Under the pieces are notes generated by a model. The model was given only the letters and a program-made list of their open reading frames with translations, made no database searches and was not told the DNA's origin. The position numbers and the translations under genes were made by a program. Below, in pieces: positions 15,595 through 23,471 of a stretch of DNA of 47,834 nt. Each line of letters starts with the position of its first letter. Position 1 is the first letter of the stretch. The stretch covers positions 1 to 47,834 of the forward strand of contig JAUXAC010000008.1 in NCBI GenBank assembly GCA_030615035.1, in the 5' to 3' direction. The DNA is from Dehalococcoidia bacterium (GTDB lineage Bacteria; Chloroflexota; Dehalococcoidia; Dehalococcoidales; RBG-16-60-22).

Positions 15595-17001
15595 ATGGTT
15601 TCTACGCAAGGTGGACAAGAGAGTCAGCTCATTAAGGAGCTGGTTGCCACCGCCAGAAAAGTGCTGCCACAGTTGGAGAAGTATAATCAAGAACAAATCG
15701 ATGAAATAGTAACGGCAATTTCCTGGGTAGGCGGCAAACCAGGAAATGCTGAGTATTTAGCCAAACTGGCTACGGAAGAAACGGACTATGGGAACGTTGA
15801 AGATAAAATAAAAAAGATTCGGAACAAAACGAGAGGTACTTTAAGAGACCTTAAAGGCGAAAAAACTGTAGGCGTGATAGATGTGAATGAAAAGACGGGC
15901 ATTACCCGCATAGCTAAACCCAAGGGGATAGTGGGAGCTCTCATTCCGGTGACTAATCCGGAAGCAACCCCTATTCATAACGCAATGATTGCCTTAAAGG
16001 GAGCTAATGCGATAATATTCGCCCCTCATCCGCGTGGCAAAAAGACATGCGCCGAAGTAGTGCGCTTCATTCATGAAGAACTGGCTAAAGTTGGCGCTCC
16101 CCTAGAAGCGGTGCAGTACATTCCTGAACCCACCATAGAACTGAGTCAGGAACTTATGAGAAACGTCGATTTTGTTATTGCCACCGGGGGCGGAGCAATG
16201 GTCAAAGCTGCCTATAGCAGCGGAACACCAGCTATCGGTGTTGGGCCAGGAAACCCCCCAGTTATTATTGACTCCTCGGCAAATATTGACGACGCTGCTG
16301 AAAAAATATCTATCGGAACAATATTTGATTACAATAGCAGCTGTTCTAATGAAAGTTGTTTAATTATTGAAGACAGTATCTATGACGAGGTTCTTGAAAA
16401 GCTAAAAAACAAAGGGGGTTACTTATTATCTGACACAGAAAAAGGGAAACTGGAGAAAACCCTCTGGGTGAATGGGGTTCTGAATCGTGACGTAATCATT
16501 CGGTCTCCCCAAGTTATCGCCAGCAAAGCTGGTCTTAGCAAGGAGGCAGCACAGGCCAAGTTTTTCCTTGTCGAGGAAGAAGGAATAGGCAAGGATTATC
16601 CTTTTTCTCGAGAAAAACTGTCAGTTATACTGACACTCTATAACTATAGTACCTTTGAAGAAGCTATTGATAAGGTTAATCAAATCTGTTCTTTTAGCGC
16701 TCCAGGCCACTCCTGTGGCATTCACTCCCATAACGAGGAGCATATTCAAAGACTAGCCAAAGCTGTCCCGGTATGCCGCGTCCTGGTAAATCAGGTTCAT
16801 GTTTTTGGTAATGGCGGTTTCTTTAATAATGGACTATGGTTTACCCTATCGCTGGGGTGTGGTTCATGGGGGGGTACAACCACCGACGACAATTTAACTT
16901 ATTATCATCTCATTAATTACACTAAACTGGTGAGAACCATACCCGAGGTAATTCCTAACGATGAAGAATTGTGGGGAAACTACCTCAGAAAGTACGGTTA
17001 A
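15595..17001 (+). CDS. Acylating aldehyde dehydrogenase, sulfoacetaldehyde-type candidate
   Basis: This 468-residue CoA-acylating aldehyde dehydrogenase belongs to the group containing acetaldehyde dehydrogenase domains and sulfoacetaldehyde dehydrogenase (SauS). Visible are the N-terminal TRIAKPKGIVGALIPVTNP, TGGGAMVKAAYSSGTP for nucleotide binding, and the catalytic Cys250 in NSSCSNES. Such enzymes interconvert an aldehyde and its acyl-CoA with NAD(P). Its place directly after dsrMKJOP, with an aminotransferase, alanine dehydrogenase and ComA downstream, makes sulfoacetaldehyde to sulfoacetyl-CoA plausible. An ordinary acetaldehyde or propionaldehyde enzyme cannot be ruled out. GGGAGG precedes the ATG. 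Confidence 0.75.
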   Translation: MVSTQGGQESQLIKELVATARKVLPQLEKYNQEQIDEIVTAISWVGGKPGNAEYLAKLATEETDYGNVEDKIKKIRNKTRGTLRDLKGEKTVGVIDVNEKTGITRIAKPKGIVGALIPVTNPEATPIHNAMIALKGANAIIFAPHPRGKKTCAEVVRFIHEELAKVGAPLEAVQYIPEPTIELSQELMRNVDFVIATGGGAMVKAAYSSGTPAIGVGPGNPPVIIDSSANIDDAAEKISIGTIFDYNSSCSNESCLIIEDSIYDEVLEKLKNKGGYLLSDTEKGKLEKTLWVNGVLNRDVIIRSPQVIASKAGLSKEAAQAKFFLVEEEGIGKDYPFSREKLSVILTLYNYSTFEEAIDKVNQICSFSAPGHSCGIHSHNEEHIQRLAKAVPVCRVLVNQVHVFGNGGFFNNGLWFTLSLGCGSWGGTTTDDNLTYYHLINYTKLVRTIPEVIPNDEELWGNYLRKYG

Positions 17002-17009
17002 GTAAAGAC

Positions 17010-17040
17010 AAACTGCGGGGGCTCTTCCCCCAACCAGTTT
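17010..17040 (+). terminator. Strong hairpin after the aldehyde dehydrogenase
   Basis: AAACTG-c-GGGGG-ctctt-CCCCC-aac-CAGTTT forms a two-part stem 8 bp after the stop codon. There is no clear T tract, so it may be a weak or factor-assisted terminator or a 3'-stabilising structure. Confidence 0.5.
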
Positions 17041-17151
17041 ACACAACCTATTCACTTCAGGGTAGCTCCTTGTCAAATTATGCAGAAATAGCCACTAGAC
17101 ATCATTCGCATTAGATTTTCTCACGGGTGTGTTAGTTGGAAAACTGGTTTC

Positions 17152-17649
17152 TTATTTCTGGGTTTTGGTCGGTGAGGGAATATCAAAGTTACGGACGAGC
17201 TCGATAGTATCTAATAGGCTTACCGACCCTTTGATGATATCTAGGTTGACAAAGGCTTCACTTCTCAATACACCGGGGATGGTGGCCAGTTCGGTTTCCC
17301 AAAAGTGGGAATACTCCTCTGGCGAGCGGGTGACAACGATGGCGATGAGGTCAAATCTGCCGGTGACAAAGGCCAGGAAGCACACATGTTGATTCTGAGC
17401 TAGTTTCGTTGCCACTTTTCTCATATCTGCCACCGAAACCTGCACTGCCGTAATGCTTACGAAGCCATAACCCAGCTTACGCAGATTTGGCACAGCAACT
17501 ATCTTTATGATGTTCCTATCCAGAAGATGCTTAACTCTCTTCCGTACCGTGCCCTCAACCACCCCCAGCCCGCTAGCTAAGTCTACATAGCCCTTCTTGC
17601 CATCTTTTTGCAACTCCAGTATCAGTTTTCTATCAAGCTCGTCAGTCAT
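17152..17649 (-). CDS. Lrp/AsnC-family regulator (AldR-like position)
   Basis: This 165-residue feast/famine regulator has an N-terminal helix-turn-helix (about residues 4-55: DELDRKLILELQKDG, VVEGTVRKRVKHLL) and a C-terminal RAM/ligand-binding domain with the ITAVQV strand and the GRFDLIAIVV segment. It binds amino acids and controls nearby genes as oligomers. It is transcribed divergently from alanine dehydrogenase across 460 bp, the arrangement seen for AldR-type activators, so alanine-responsive control of ald is the best inference. GGGAGG lies before the ATG, and a promoter and palindrome lie upstream. Confidence 0.88.
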   Translation of the reverse strand: MTDELDRKLILELQKDGKKGYVDLASGLGVVEGTVRKRVKHLLDRNIIKIVAVPNLRKLGYGFVSITAVQVSVADMRKVATKLAQNQHVCFLAFVTGRFDLIAIVVTRSPEEYSHFWETELATIPGVLRSEAFVNLDIIKGSVSLLDTIELVRNFDIPSPTKTQK

Positions 17650-17679
17650 AGCAACCTCCCAAGTAAAGTTTGATAGTTA

Positions 17680-17707
17680 ATTATAACAGACTCCCGTCGG
17701 CAGGCAA
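17680..17707 (-). promoter_or_regulatory. Promoter of the Lrp/AsnC regulator
   Basis: On the minus strand TTGCCT (17707-17702) and TATAAT (17685-17680) are 16 bp apart, about 30 bp before the regulator's start codon. Confidence 0.6.
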
Positions 17708-17722
17708 AGATAACTCAATGCC

Positions 17723-17745
17723 TTTGTTACGGTTTTGGTAACAAA
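17723..17745. promoter_or_regulatory. Palindromic operator candidate TTTGTTAC-N7-GTAACAAA
   Basis: A perfect 8-bp inverted repeat with a 7-bp centre lies just upstream of the regulator's -35 box and about 100 bp upstream of the ald-side promoter. Size, AT-rich centre and location suit an Lrp/AsnC-family binding site controlling both directions. Confidence 0.55.
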
Positions 17746-17844
17746 ATATTATGAAATGACCGAATTTTTACATTTTCCCAAGAAATATTTCATCTAGAAG
17801 CACACTGTCAGCTTAGCCCATACGTAAAAATTACCGTCATTAGC

Positions 17845-17873
17845 TTGACAACCTACTTTTTTGGTGCTAATAA
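17845..17873 (+). promoter_or_regulatory. Promoter upstream of the ald leader
   Basis: TTGACA (17845-17850) and TAATAA (17868-17873) with a 17-bp spacer. The predicted start near 17880 would give a leader of about 230 nt before ald that contains a short frame and a terminator-like hairpin. I see no second promoter between that hairpin and ald. Confidence 0.6.
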
Positions 17874-17974
17874 TAATCAGCCACGCTGCATTATTAAAAA
17901 TTCAATAGCCTGACTCTCATTTCATAGTGCTTCTGCCGAACAGTTAAATATTTGGTGGCGAGGAGCAAGTACAA

Positions 17975-18013
17975 TTGGCTAAAGTAAACAAAGAAAAAGG
18001 CGTAAGCGATTAA
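17975..18013 (+). CDS. Possible 12-residue leader peptide upstream of ald
   Basis: A TTG start 9 nt after AGGAG opens a short frame, MAKVNKEKGVSD, whose TAA lies at the base of the hairpin that follows. The position just before an intrinsic terminator and far upstream of the structural gene is what a transcription-attenuation leader would look like. The Lys-rich sequence shows no obvious run of a regulatory amino acid such as Ala. It may equally be chance or a gene remnant. Confidence 0.3.
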   Translation: MAKVNKEKGVSD

Positions 18014-18060
18014 AGAGGCTGATGAACACGATTAATGTGTTTCCAAGCCTTTTTTATTTT
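18012..18060 (+). terminator. Intrinsic terminator / attenuator in the ald leader
   Basis: AAAGAGGCT pairs with AGCCTTTTT around an inner GAACAC/GTGTTT stem, followed by TTTTTTATTTT. This is a good rho-independent terminator located 50 bp before the ald start and downstream of the only visible promoter, so ald expression would need read-through or antitermination, or the hairpin ends a separate small RNA. Confidence 0.65.
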
Positions 18061-18110
18061 GTGGGGAAATAGAAGAAGAAAAAATTTAATATTAACGGGG
18101 GCTTAAAATA

Positions 18111-19229
18111 ATGATTATTGGTGTTCCTAAAGAAATAAAGACCGAGGAATATAGGGTTGGTGCCCCACCTATGGCAGCCGGAGTACTTACTCAGGCAGGT
18201 CATCAAGTGCTGGTTCAGACTAAAGCTGGAGATGGAAGCGGCTTTACTGATGAAGAGTATGCCAAGGTTGGAGCTACTATAGTAAGCACAGCTGAAGAGG
18301 TCTATGGTCAGGCAGAGATGATTTACCACGTTAAGGAACCGCTCGCTCCTGAATACCCGCTATTAAGGAGAGACCAAATTCTCTTTACCTATCTTCACCT
18401 GGCGGCAGCTAAGGAAGTAACGCAGGTGCTTATGGATAAGGGAGTAGTTGCTATTGCCTTTGAGACAGTGGAGCTACCCGATGGCACTCTGCCCTTGCTT
18501 GACCCCATGAGTCAGGTCGCCGGGAGACTAGCTACTCAGATAGCCGCTCAGTATCTTGGGAAAATGTATAAAGGCAGCGGGAAATTGCTGGGCGGTGTCC
18601 TGGGGGTGCCACCTGCCACTGTAGTCGTCCTCGGTGCTGGCAACGTGGGTGCCGGGTCTGCCAAGGTTGCTTACGGTATGGGCGCCCGCGTTATTATTGT
18701 CGACATAAGTGTCGAGCGCCTGCGCCACCTGAGTGAGGTATTGGGCGGTCACTGTGAGACACTAGTTTCAAATCCACATAATATTGCTAATGCGGTCAAA
18801 GAGGCGGATGTAGTCATTGGGGCGGTTCTAGTTAAAGGTGGTAGGGCACCTATTTTGGTTACCAGAGAGATGGTCAAAAGCATGAAGCCCGGTTCGGTTA
18901 TCGTTGATGTTGCCGTAGACCAGGGTGGATGTATTGAGACTACCCATCCTACCACCCATGATAAACCTACCTTTATTGTTGATGATGTTATCCACTATTG
19001 TGTTACCAATATGCCAGGAATGGTCCCCCGAACTTCCACCATGGCCTTATCCAATGCTACCTTGCCTTACGCCTTAAAGCTGGCCAATCTGGGTTATCTG
19101 AAAGCTCTGAGGTCCGATGAGTCATTGAGGAAAGGGCTTAATGTGTATAAAGGTAAAGTTACCAATAGATTGGTGGCTGAGTCACTTGGCTTAGAATATA
19201 CTCCTTTTGAACAGATAGAACGCACCTAA
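18111..19229 (+). CDS. ald: Alanine dehydrogenase
   Basis: This 372-residue enzyme interconverts L-alanine with pyruvate, ammonium and NADH. The N-terminal MIIGVPKEIKTEEYRVG block is diagnostic. The catalytic Lys lies in YHVKEP, His in LHLAAAK, and the Rossmann fold VVVLGAGNVGAGSAKVA near residue 170 binds NAD. In anaerobic taurine or beta-alanine use it regenerates the pyruvate amino acceptor from alanine made by an omega-transaminase, consistent with the class III aminotransferase 4 kb downstream. Regulation is probably by the divergent Lrp/AsnC protein and a leader terminator. Confidence 0.96.
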   Translation: MIIGVPKEIKTEEYRVGAPPMAAGVLTQAGHQVLVQTKAGDGSGFTDEEYAKVGATIVSTAEEVYGQAEMIYHVKEPLAPEYPLLRRDQILFTYLHLAAAKEVTQVLMDKGVVAIAFETVELPDGTLPLLDPMSQVAGRLATQIAAQYLGKMYKGSGKLLGGVLGVPPATVVVLGAGNVGAGSAKVAYGMGARVIIVDISVERLRHLSEVLGGHCETLVSNPHNIANAVKEADVVIGAVLVKGGRAPILVTREMVKSMKPGSVIVDVAVDQGGCIETTHPTTHDKPTFIVDDVIHYCVTNMPGMVPRTSTMALSNATLPYALKLANLGYLKALRSDESLRKGLNVYKGKVTNRLVAESLGLEYTPFEQIERT

Positions 19230-19315
19230 CGGGTGTGGTATTGCCCATAGTGGTTCTAAATTTGAACCTAAAAGTAAGAGCTTTCAAAACTAAATAGTCT
19301 CCCGAGGGAAGATGG

Positions 19316-22300
19316 ATGAAGGCTGATACAGTTTGTCTCCGCTGTCACCAAAAGTGCGTTCTAACTGCGGAGGTCATTAACGGAAAAGTAGTAAGTGTTG
19401 TGGATGCGTCTCCGATAAACAGGATACCGCCCTGCAGTGAGGCTTGTCCCATAGGTATGGATATTCCTGGTTATGTCAACTCCGTGTCCCAGGGCAAGTT
19501 CAAGGAAGCTATGGAAATAATACGGGACACCAATCCTTTTCCTTCCGTTACCGGAAGGGTTTGCCACCATCCCTGCGAACTTGAGTGCCGTAGAATCGCT
19601 ATCGATGAACCTCTCGCAATTGAGTGGGTCAAACGGCTGGCGGCTGAGTATTCGCTGAAGTCTGAGGGGAAACCTGTTCCCGCCAAGAGGACGAAGAAGG
19701 AAGAGATTGCCATTATTGGTTCAGGGCCGGCCGGCCTCACTGCCGCCCACGACTTGGTGAAAGCGGGATACGGTGTTACCGTTTATGAAGCCGCCCCAGT
19801 GGCTGGCGGCATACTAGCCACAGCAATTCCCGAATTCAGACTTCCCCAAGCTACGGTTCAAGCCGACATCGATTATATTACGGCTCTAGGTGTACAAATT
19901 AAGACTAACACACCGATTGGCAAGAGCCTGACAATTGATAGCCTCCTCGAGAAGTATAACGCTGTCTTGGTCTCCGTTGGCTGCCAGAAGTCTGCCACCC
20001 TAGCTATTCCAGGCTCAGATTTGAATGGTATCTATTATGCCCTACCCTTCCTAAAAGATATCAAACAGGGCAAGAAGATTCGTCTTGGTGGCAAGGTCGT
20101 AATAATTGGTGGCGGTAATGAGGCTGTAGATTCAGCCAGGTGTGCCTGCAGGCTTGGTGCTGATGAAGTTACTATTGTCTACCGGCGCTCAGAGATGGAA
20201 ATGCCAGCCTGGCGCGAGGAGGTGGAGAATACCAAGAAGGAGAGTATCCAATTTAAATTTTTAACTAATCCGAAGAGATTTCTAGGCAACGAGCGGAACC
20301 AGGTGGTGGGTATAGAGTGCTATAAGATGGAGCTTGGTGAGCTTGATGAGACTGGCCGACCTCGCCCCGTTGCCATTCTGGGCAGCGAACACTCAATAGA
20401 TGCTGATGCGGTAATAGTCGCTATTGGTCAGACCGCCGACATCTCATCCCTGGGGGGAGATAGTAAAGTGAAGCTAACTCACCGCGGCACGGTGGTGGTC
20501 AACCCCGAGACCTTAGCCACCGATATTCCTGGTCTTTTCGCCGCTGGAGATGTTATCGTCGGTGCCGGCACAGTGGTAGATAGTATAGCCACCGGACGCA
20601 AGGCGGCTTCTTCCATCATCAAGTACTTGGGTGGTCCTGAGCCAGAGAAGCCGGAAACCAAGGAAGCACTCATGCCAGAAATAGTGACTGACTTCATCGG
20701 TGAAAAGAGCCGCCAAGGAATGCCCACCCTAACACCTGCTGAAGCTGTCGGCTCTTTCCAAGAGGTCAGGCTGGGTTACAGTGACCGGACGGGGATTGAA
20801 GAGGCTAACCGTTGTATGAACTGCGTTACCCAATGCATTAAAGGAGTGACCATCCCTGATGTCATGTATCATCCTAACCGATTACTGTATCCATTAAAGA
20901 GGGCTGGGGAAAGAGGAGAGGGCAAATGGGAGCGCATATCCTGGGATGAAGCTCTAAACACCATTGCCGGGAAATTGAAGGAGATAAAGGAGAAATACGG
21001 GCCAGAAGCTATCCACATCTCGTGTGGTTCGGGTCAAAAGCATGTCGGACTGGAGACTATATCGATAGCTGAGAAACTATGGCCCTGTCCAAATACTCAC
21101 TGGGGGCGGTATACCTGTCAAACTCCAGACGAATTTCAGAACTGGATAACTTTTGGAGACTCAATCACTTATGAGTTTGGACCAGACTACGAGCACTCAA
21201 AATGCATCGTGTTTTGGGGTTCAATCCCAGAAGTAGGTGTTCCATCTCAAACACGAGCGGTCTACAGGGGTCTGCGTAACGGGGCCAAACTGATAGTCAT
21301 TGACCCCAGACCGGTGCCCATGACGAAGAGAGCTAATATGTGGTTGAGGATTAGACCGGGAACAGATATGGCTTTGGCTTTAGCTATGGCGCACGTGATT
21401 ATAAATGAAGAGCTTTATGATAAAGAGTTCGTTGAGAAATGGTGCGCGGGGTTTGATAAACTGAAGGAGCATGTTCAAAAATATCCGCCCGGGTGGGCGG
21501 CTAAAGTAACCGGGTTATCCGAAGAGGATATAGTTAAGACCGCCAGGCTGTATGCCACTAATACACCCGGATGTGTTTACGTGCGATTAGGTGCCGGTGC
21601 TCAAATAATTACTTCCACTCAACAATCCAGAGCCATATCGATTTTAATAGCCTTATGTGGCAATGTAGATGTTCCCGGAGGCAACTTGTTATATTACCGG
21701 ACTTATCGCGACGTGCTGTTCTGGCATATCTATGACATGGATAAGGGTATTATGGGCCCCGCTTCCGTAGAGGCAAAGCGGATAGGAGCCAAGGAATATC
21801 CATTTATGCATAAGGGCAGGGTCTGTGACATCCCTGGTACTATCCGAGCCATGGGAGATGGCAGGGTTAAAGCGTTATGGTGTGTTTGCAATAATCTAAT
21901 CGTGGCGGAGATAGGTAGCTGGGAGATATGGGAAGTCATGAAGAACAAACTGGACTTCATCTTTGTATCAGAATTCTTCATGACACCAACCGCCGAACTG
22001 GCTGATATTGTGCTCCCAGCCGCTTTCTATCAGGAAATTGACTTGCTTGTCGGGGCTTTTGGCTATCCATCCAACTATATCTTCGCAGCGCAAAAGTTAG
22101 TAGAACCTCTGGGCGAATGTAAGGACGACAGGGAGGTAGCGATTGAGATAGCTGAAAGGATGGGAATGGACGTTACTCCCTGGGAGAGTGTTAAGGACTG
22201 GCTTAACTGGAGGCTGAAATACATGGGTCTCACCTACGATGAACTTTACCAGAGACCAGGCTCAAGGATAACACTGCCTAGAGAGTTCAGGCGATATGAA

Positions 22301-22846
22301 AAGAGTCAACCTCCTTTTGGCACTGCTAGCGGCAAAGTTGAATTATATTCATCAGTTTTTGAGGCGGTAGGATATGACCCATTACCTAACTACCAAGAGC
22401 CTCCTGATGGTCCGATAAGCACGCCCGAGCTCTTCAAGGAATTCCCCTTGATTTACACACATTATAGAACACTAAGCTACATGCACAGCGAGGGCAGGCA
22501 AATCGACCGCCAACGACGGTTAACCCCGGACCCCTACCTAGAAATTAATTCGGAAACAGCATCAAAACTCGGCATCAATGAAGGGGATTGGGTTTACCTT
22601 GAAACACCTAAGTCTAAAGGTAAATGGCGTATTACCTTTAAAGCACGGCTCATCCCTGAAATGCATCCGGATGTGGTCGCCGGACCCCATGGTTGGTGGT
22701 TTCCCGAGAAACCAGGACCGGAACATGGTTGCTTTGATTCAAATATAAATGCTGTGCTGACTCTTGACCCCCCCTACGACCCTGCCATAGGGGTTATGCA
22801 ATGTCGAGCCTTTCTCTGCCGGGTATGGAAGGCTGAATCTCAATAG
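19316..22846 (+). CDS. Molybdopterin oxidoreductase with nested GltD-like FAD/NAD(P) module
   Basis: This 1176-residue fusion begins with Cys7, Cys10 and Cys14 (CLRCHQKC) and EVINGKVVSV, the start of a molybdopterin-family [4Fe-4S] domain. Then comes a GltD-type module: a Cys-rich Fe-S part (residues 40-100: CSEACPIG, CHHPCELECRR), an FAD-binding motif GSGPAGLTAAHD (about 134) and an NAD(P) site IIGGGNEAVDSA (about 263). After CMNC (500-503) the interrupted domain resumes at Cys507-IKG with YHPNRLLYPLKRAGERG and the full molybdenum domain (to about 1000), then the C-terminal barrel. The substrate is unknown; it may couple NAD(P)H to an organic substrate or ferredoxin. It has no Tat signal, so it is cytoplasmic. 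Confidence 0.9.
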   Translation: MKADTVCLRCHQKCVLTAEVINGKVVSVVDASPINRIPPCSEACPIGMDIPGYVNSVSQGKFKEAMEIIRDTNPFPSVTGRVCHHPCELECRRIAIDEPLAIEWVKRLAAEYSLKSEGKPVPAKRTKKEEIAIIGSGPAGLTAAHDLVKAGYGVTVYEAAPVAGGILATAIPEFRLPQATVQADIDYITALGVQIKTNTPIGKSLTIDSLLEKYNAVLVSVGCQKSATLAIPGSDLNGIYYALPFLKDIKQGKKIRLGGKVVIIGGGNEAVDSARCACRLGADEVTIVYRRSEMEMPAWREEVENTKKESIQFKFLTNPKRFLGNERNQVVGIECYKMELGELDETGRPRPVAILGSEHSIDADAVIVAIGQTADISSLGGDSKVKLTHRGTVVVNPETLATDIPGLFAAGDVIVGAGTVVDSIATGRKAASSIIKYLGGPEPEKPETKEALMPEIVTDFIGEKSRQGMPTLTPAEAVGSFQEVRLGYSDRTGIEEANRCMNCVTQCIKGVTIPDVMYHPNRLLYPLKRAGERGEGKWERISWDEALNTIAGKLKEIKEKYGPEAIHISCGSGQKHVGLETISIAEKLWPCPNTHWGRYTCQTPDEFQNWITFGDSITYEFGPDYEHSKCIVFWGSIPEVGVPSQTRAVYRGLRNGAKLIVIDPRPVPMTKRANMWLRIRPGTDMALALAMAHVIINEELYDKEFVEKWCAGFDKLKEHVQKYPPGWAAKVTGLSEEDIVKTARLYATNTPGCVYVRLGAGAQIITSTQQSRAISILIALCGNVDVPGGNLLYYRTYRDVLFWHIYDMDKGIMGPASVEAKRIGAKEYPFMHKGRVCDIPGTIRAMGDGRVKALWCVCNNLIVAEIGSWEIWEVMKNKLDFIFVSEFFMTPTAELADIVLPAAFYQEIDLLVGAFGYPSNYIFAAQKLVEPLGECKDDREVAIEIAERMGMDVTPWESVKDWLNWRLKYMGLTYDELYQRPGSRITLPREFRRYEKSQPPFGTASGKVELYSSVFEAVGYDPLPNYQEPPDGPISTPELFKEFPLIYTHYRTLSYMHSEGRQIDRQRRLTPDPYLEINSETASKLGINEGDWVYLETPKSKGKWRITFKARLIPEMHPDVVAGPHGWWFPEKPGPEHGCFDSNINAVLTLDPPYDPAIGVMQCRAFLCRVWKAESQ

Positions 22847-22855
22847 GGAAGAAAA

Positions 22856-23455
22856 ATGTCAGGAGAGTTGACAAAGAAAATAGAGGGAATACTTCAAATG
22901 CCTGCCGAAGAGTTAAAAGGAGCTTTACCTCTTACTCTTGATGAAATAGGCAACTACGGCATTGAAAAAATGCTGAAGGAAGTGCCAGATTTACTATCTA
23001 AGATAATAGGAAAGCTGATAGAAGTTGATGCGGCAAAGTTTATAAGTGAGGTGCCTGAAGCTTCAGACAAGTTCATGGATTTCCTATGGGAAGGCGTAGG
23101 CGTACTTGCTGTAAAATCTAAAGAGTTAATGTCAGAGTTAGAGTCGGAGAGATTGATGTCAGTGTTAAAGAGGACTAAGCAGCTAAATGTCAATATCGAA
23201 GCTTCGGATAGCCCTTTAAGCGGTCACTTCGCCATAAGCCAGGGAAAACTCTCCGGGGGTTCGGGGTTACTGCACTTTAAAGACCAGGATTTTAGGTTTC
23301 ATGGTCCCACGAAGATATTACTGAAATTATTGAGAGGTGAGCTCGCTTTGGGTTTTAGTGACCCGGAGCTTATGACAGATGGACATCCAGGGTTCGCACC
23401 CTATATCAGCCCGGTAATACAGGGAATATCTAAAACCATTAAGGGTAAACAGTAA
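22856..23455 (+). CDS. SCP2-like small protein, function unknown
   Basis: This 199-residue soluble protein has a helical N-terminal half (residues 1-110) and a C-terminal part resembling a sterol-carrier-protein-2 fold: LSGHFAISQGKLSGGSGLL, cut here to its pattern, then FHGPTKILLKLLRGEL and a PELMTDGHPGF loop. Such domains bind hydrophobic ligands. It starts 10 bp after the molybdo-flavoenzyme and 17 bp before the aminotransferase, so it is probably co-transcribed and may be a partner of the large enzyme. The family call is tentative. Confidence 0.55.
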   Translation: MSGELTKKIEGILQMPAEELKGALPLTLDEIGNYGIEKMLKEVPDLLSKIIGKLIEVDAAKFISEVPEASDKFMDFLWEGVGVLAVKSKELMSELESERLMSVLKRTKQLNVNIEASDSPLSGHFAISQGKLSGGSGLLHFKDQDFRFHGPTKILLKLLRGELALGFSDPELMTDGHPGFAPYISPVIQGISKTIKGKQ

Positions 23456-23471
23456 TATAAGGAGGAGAAAA

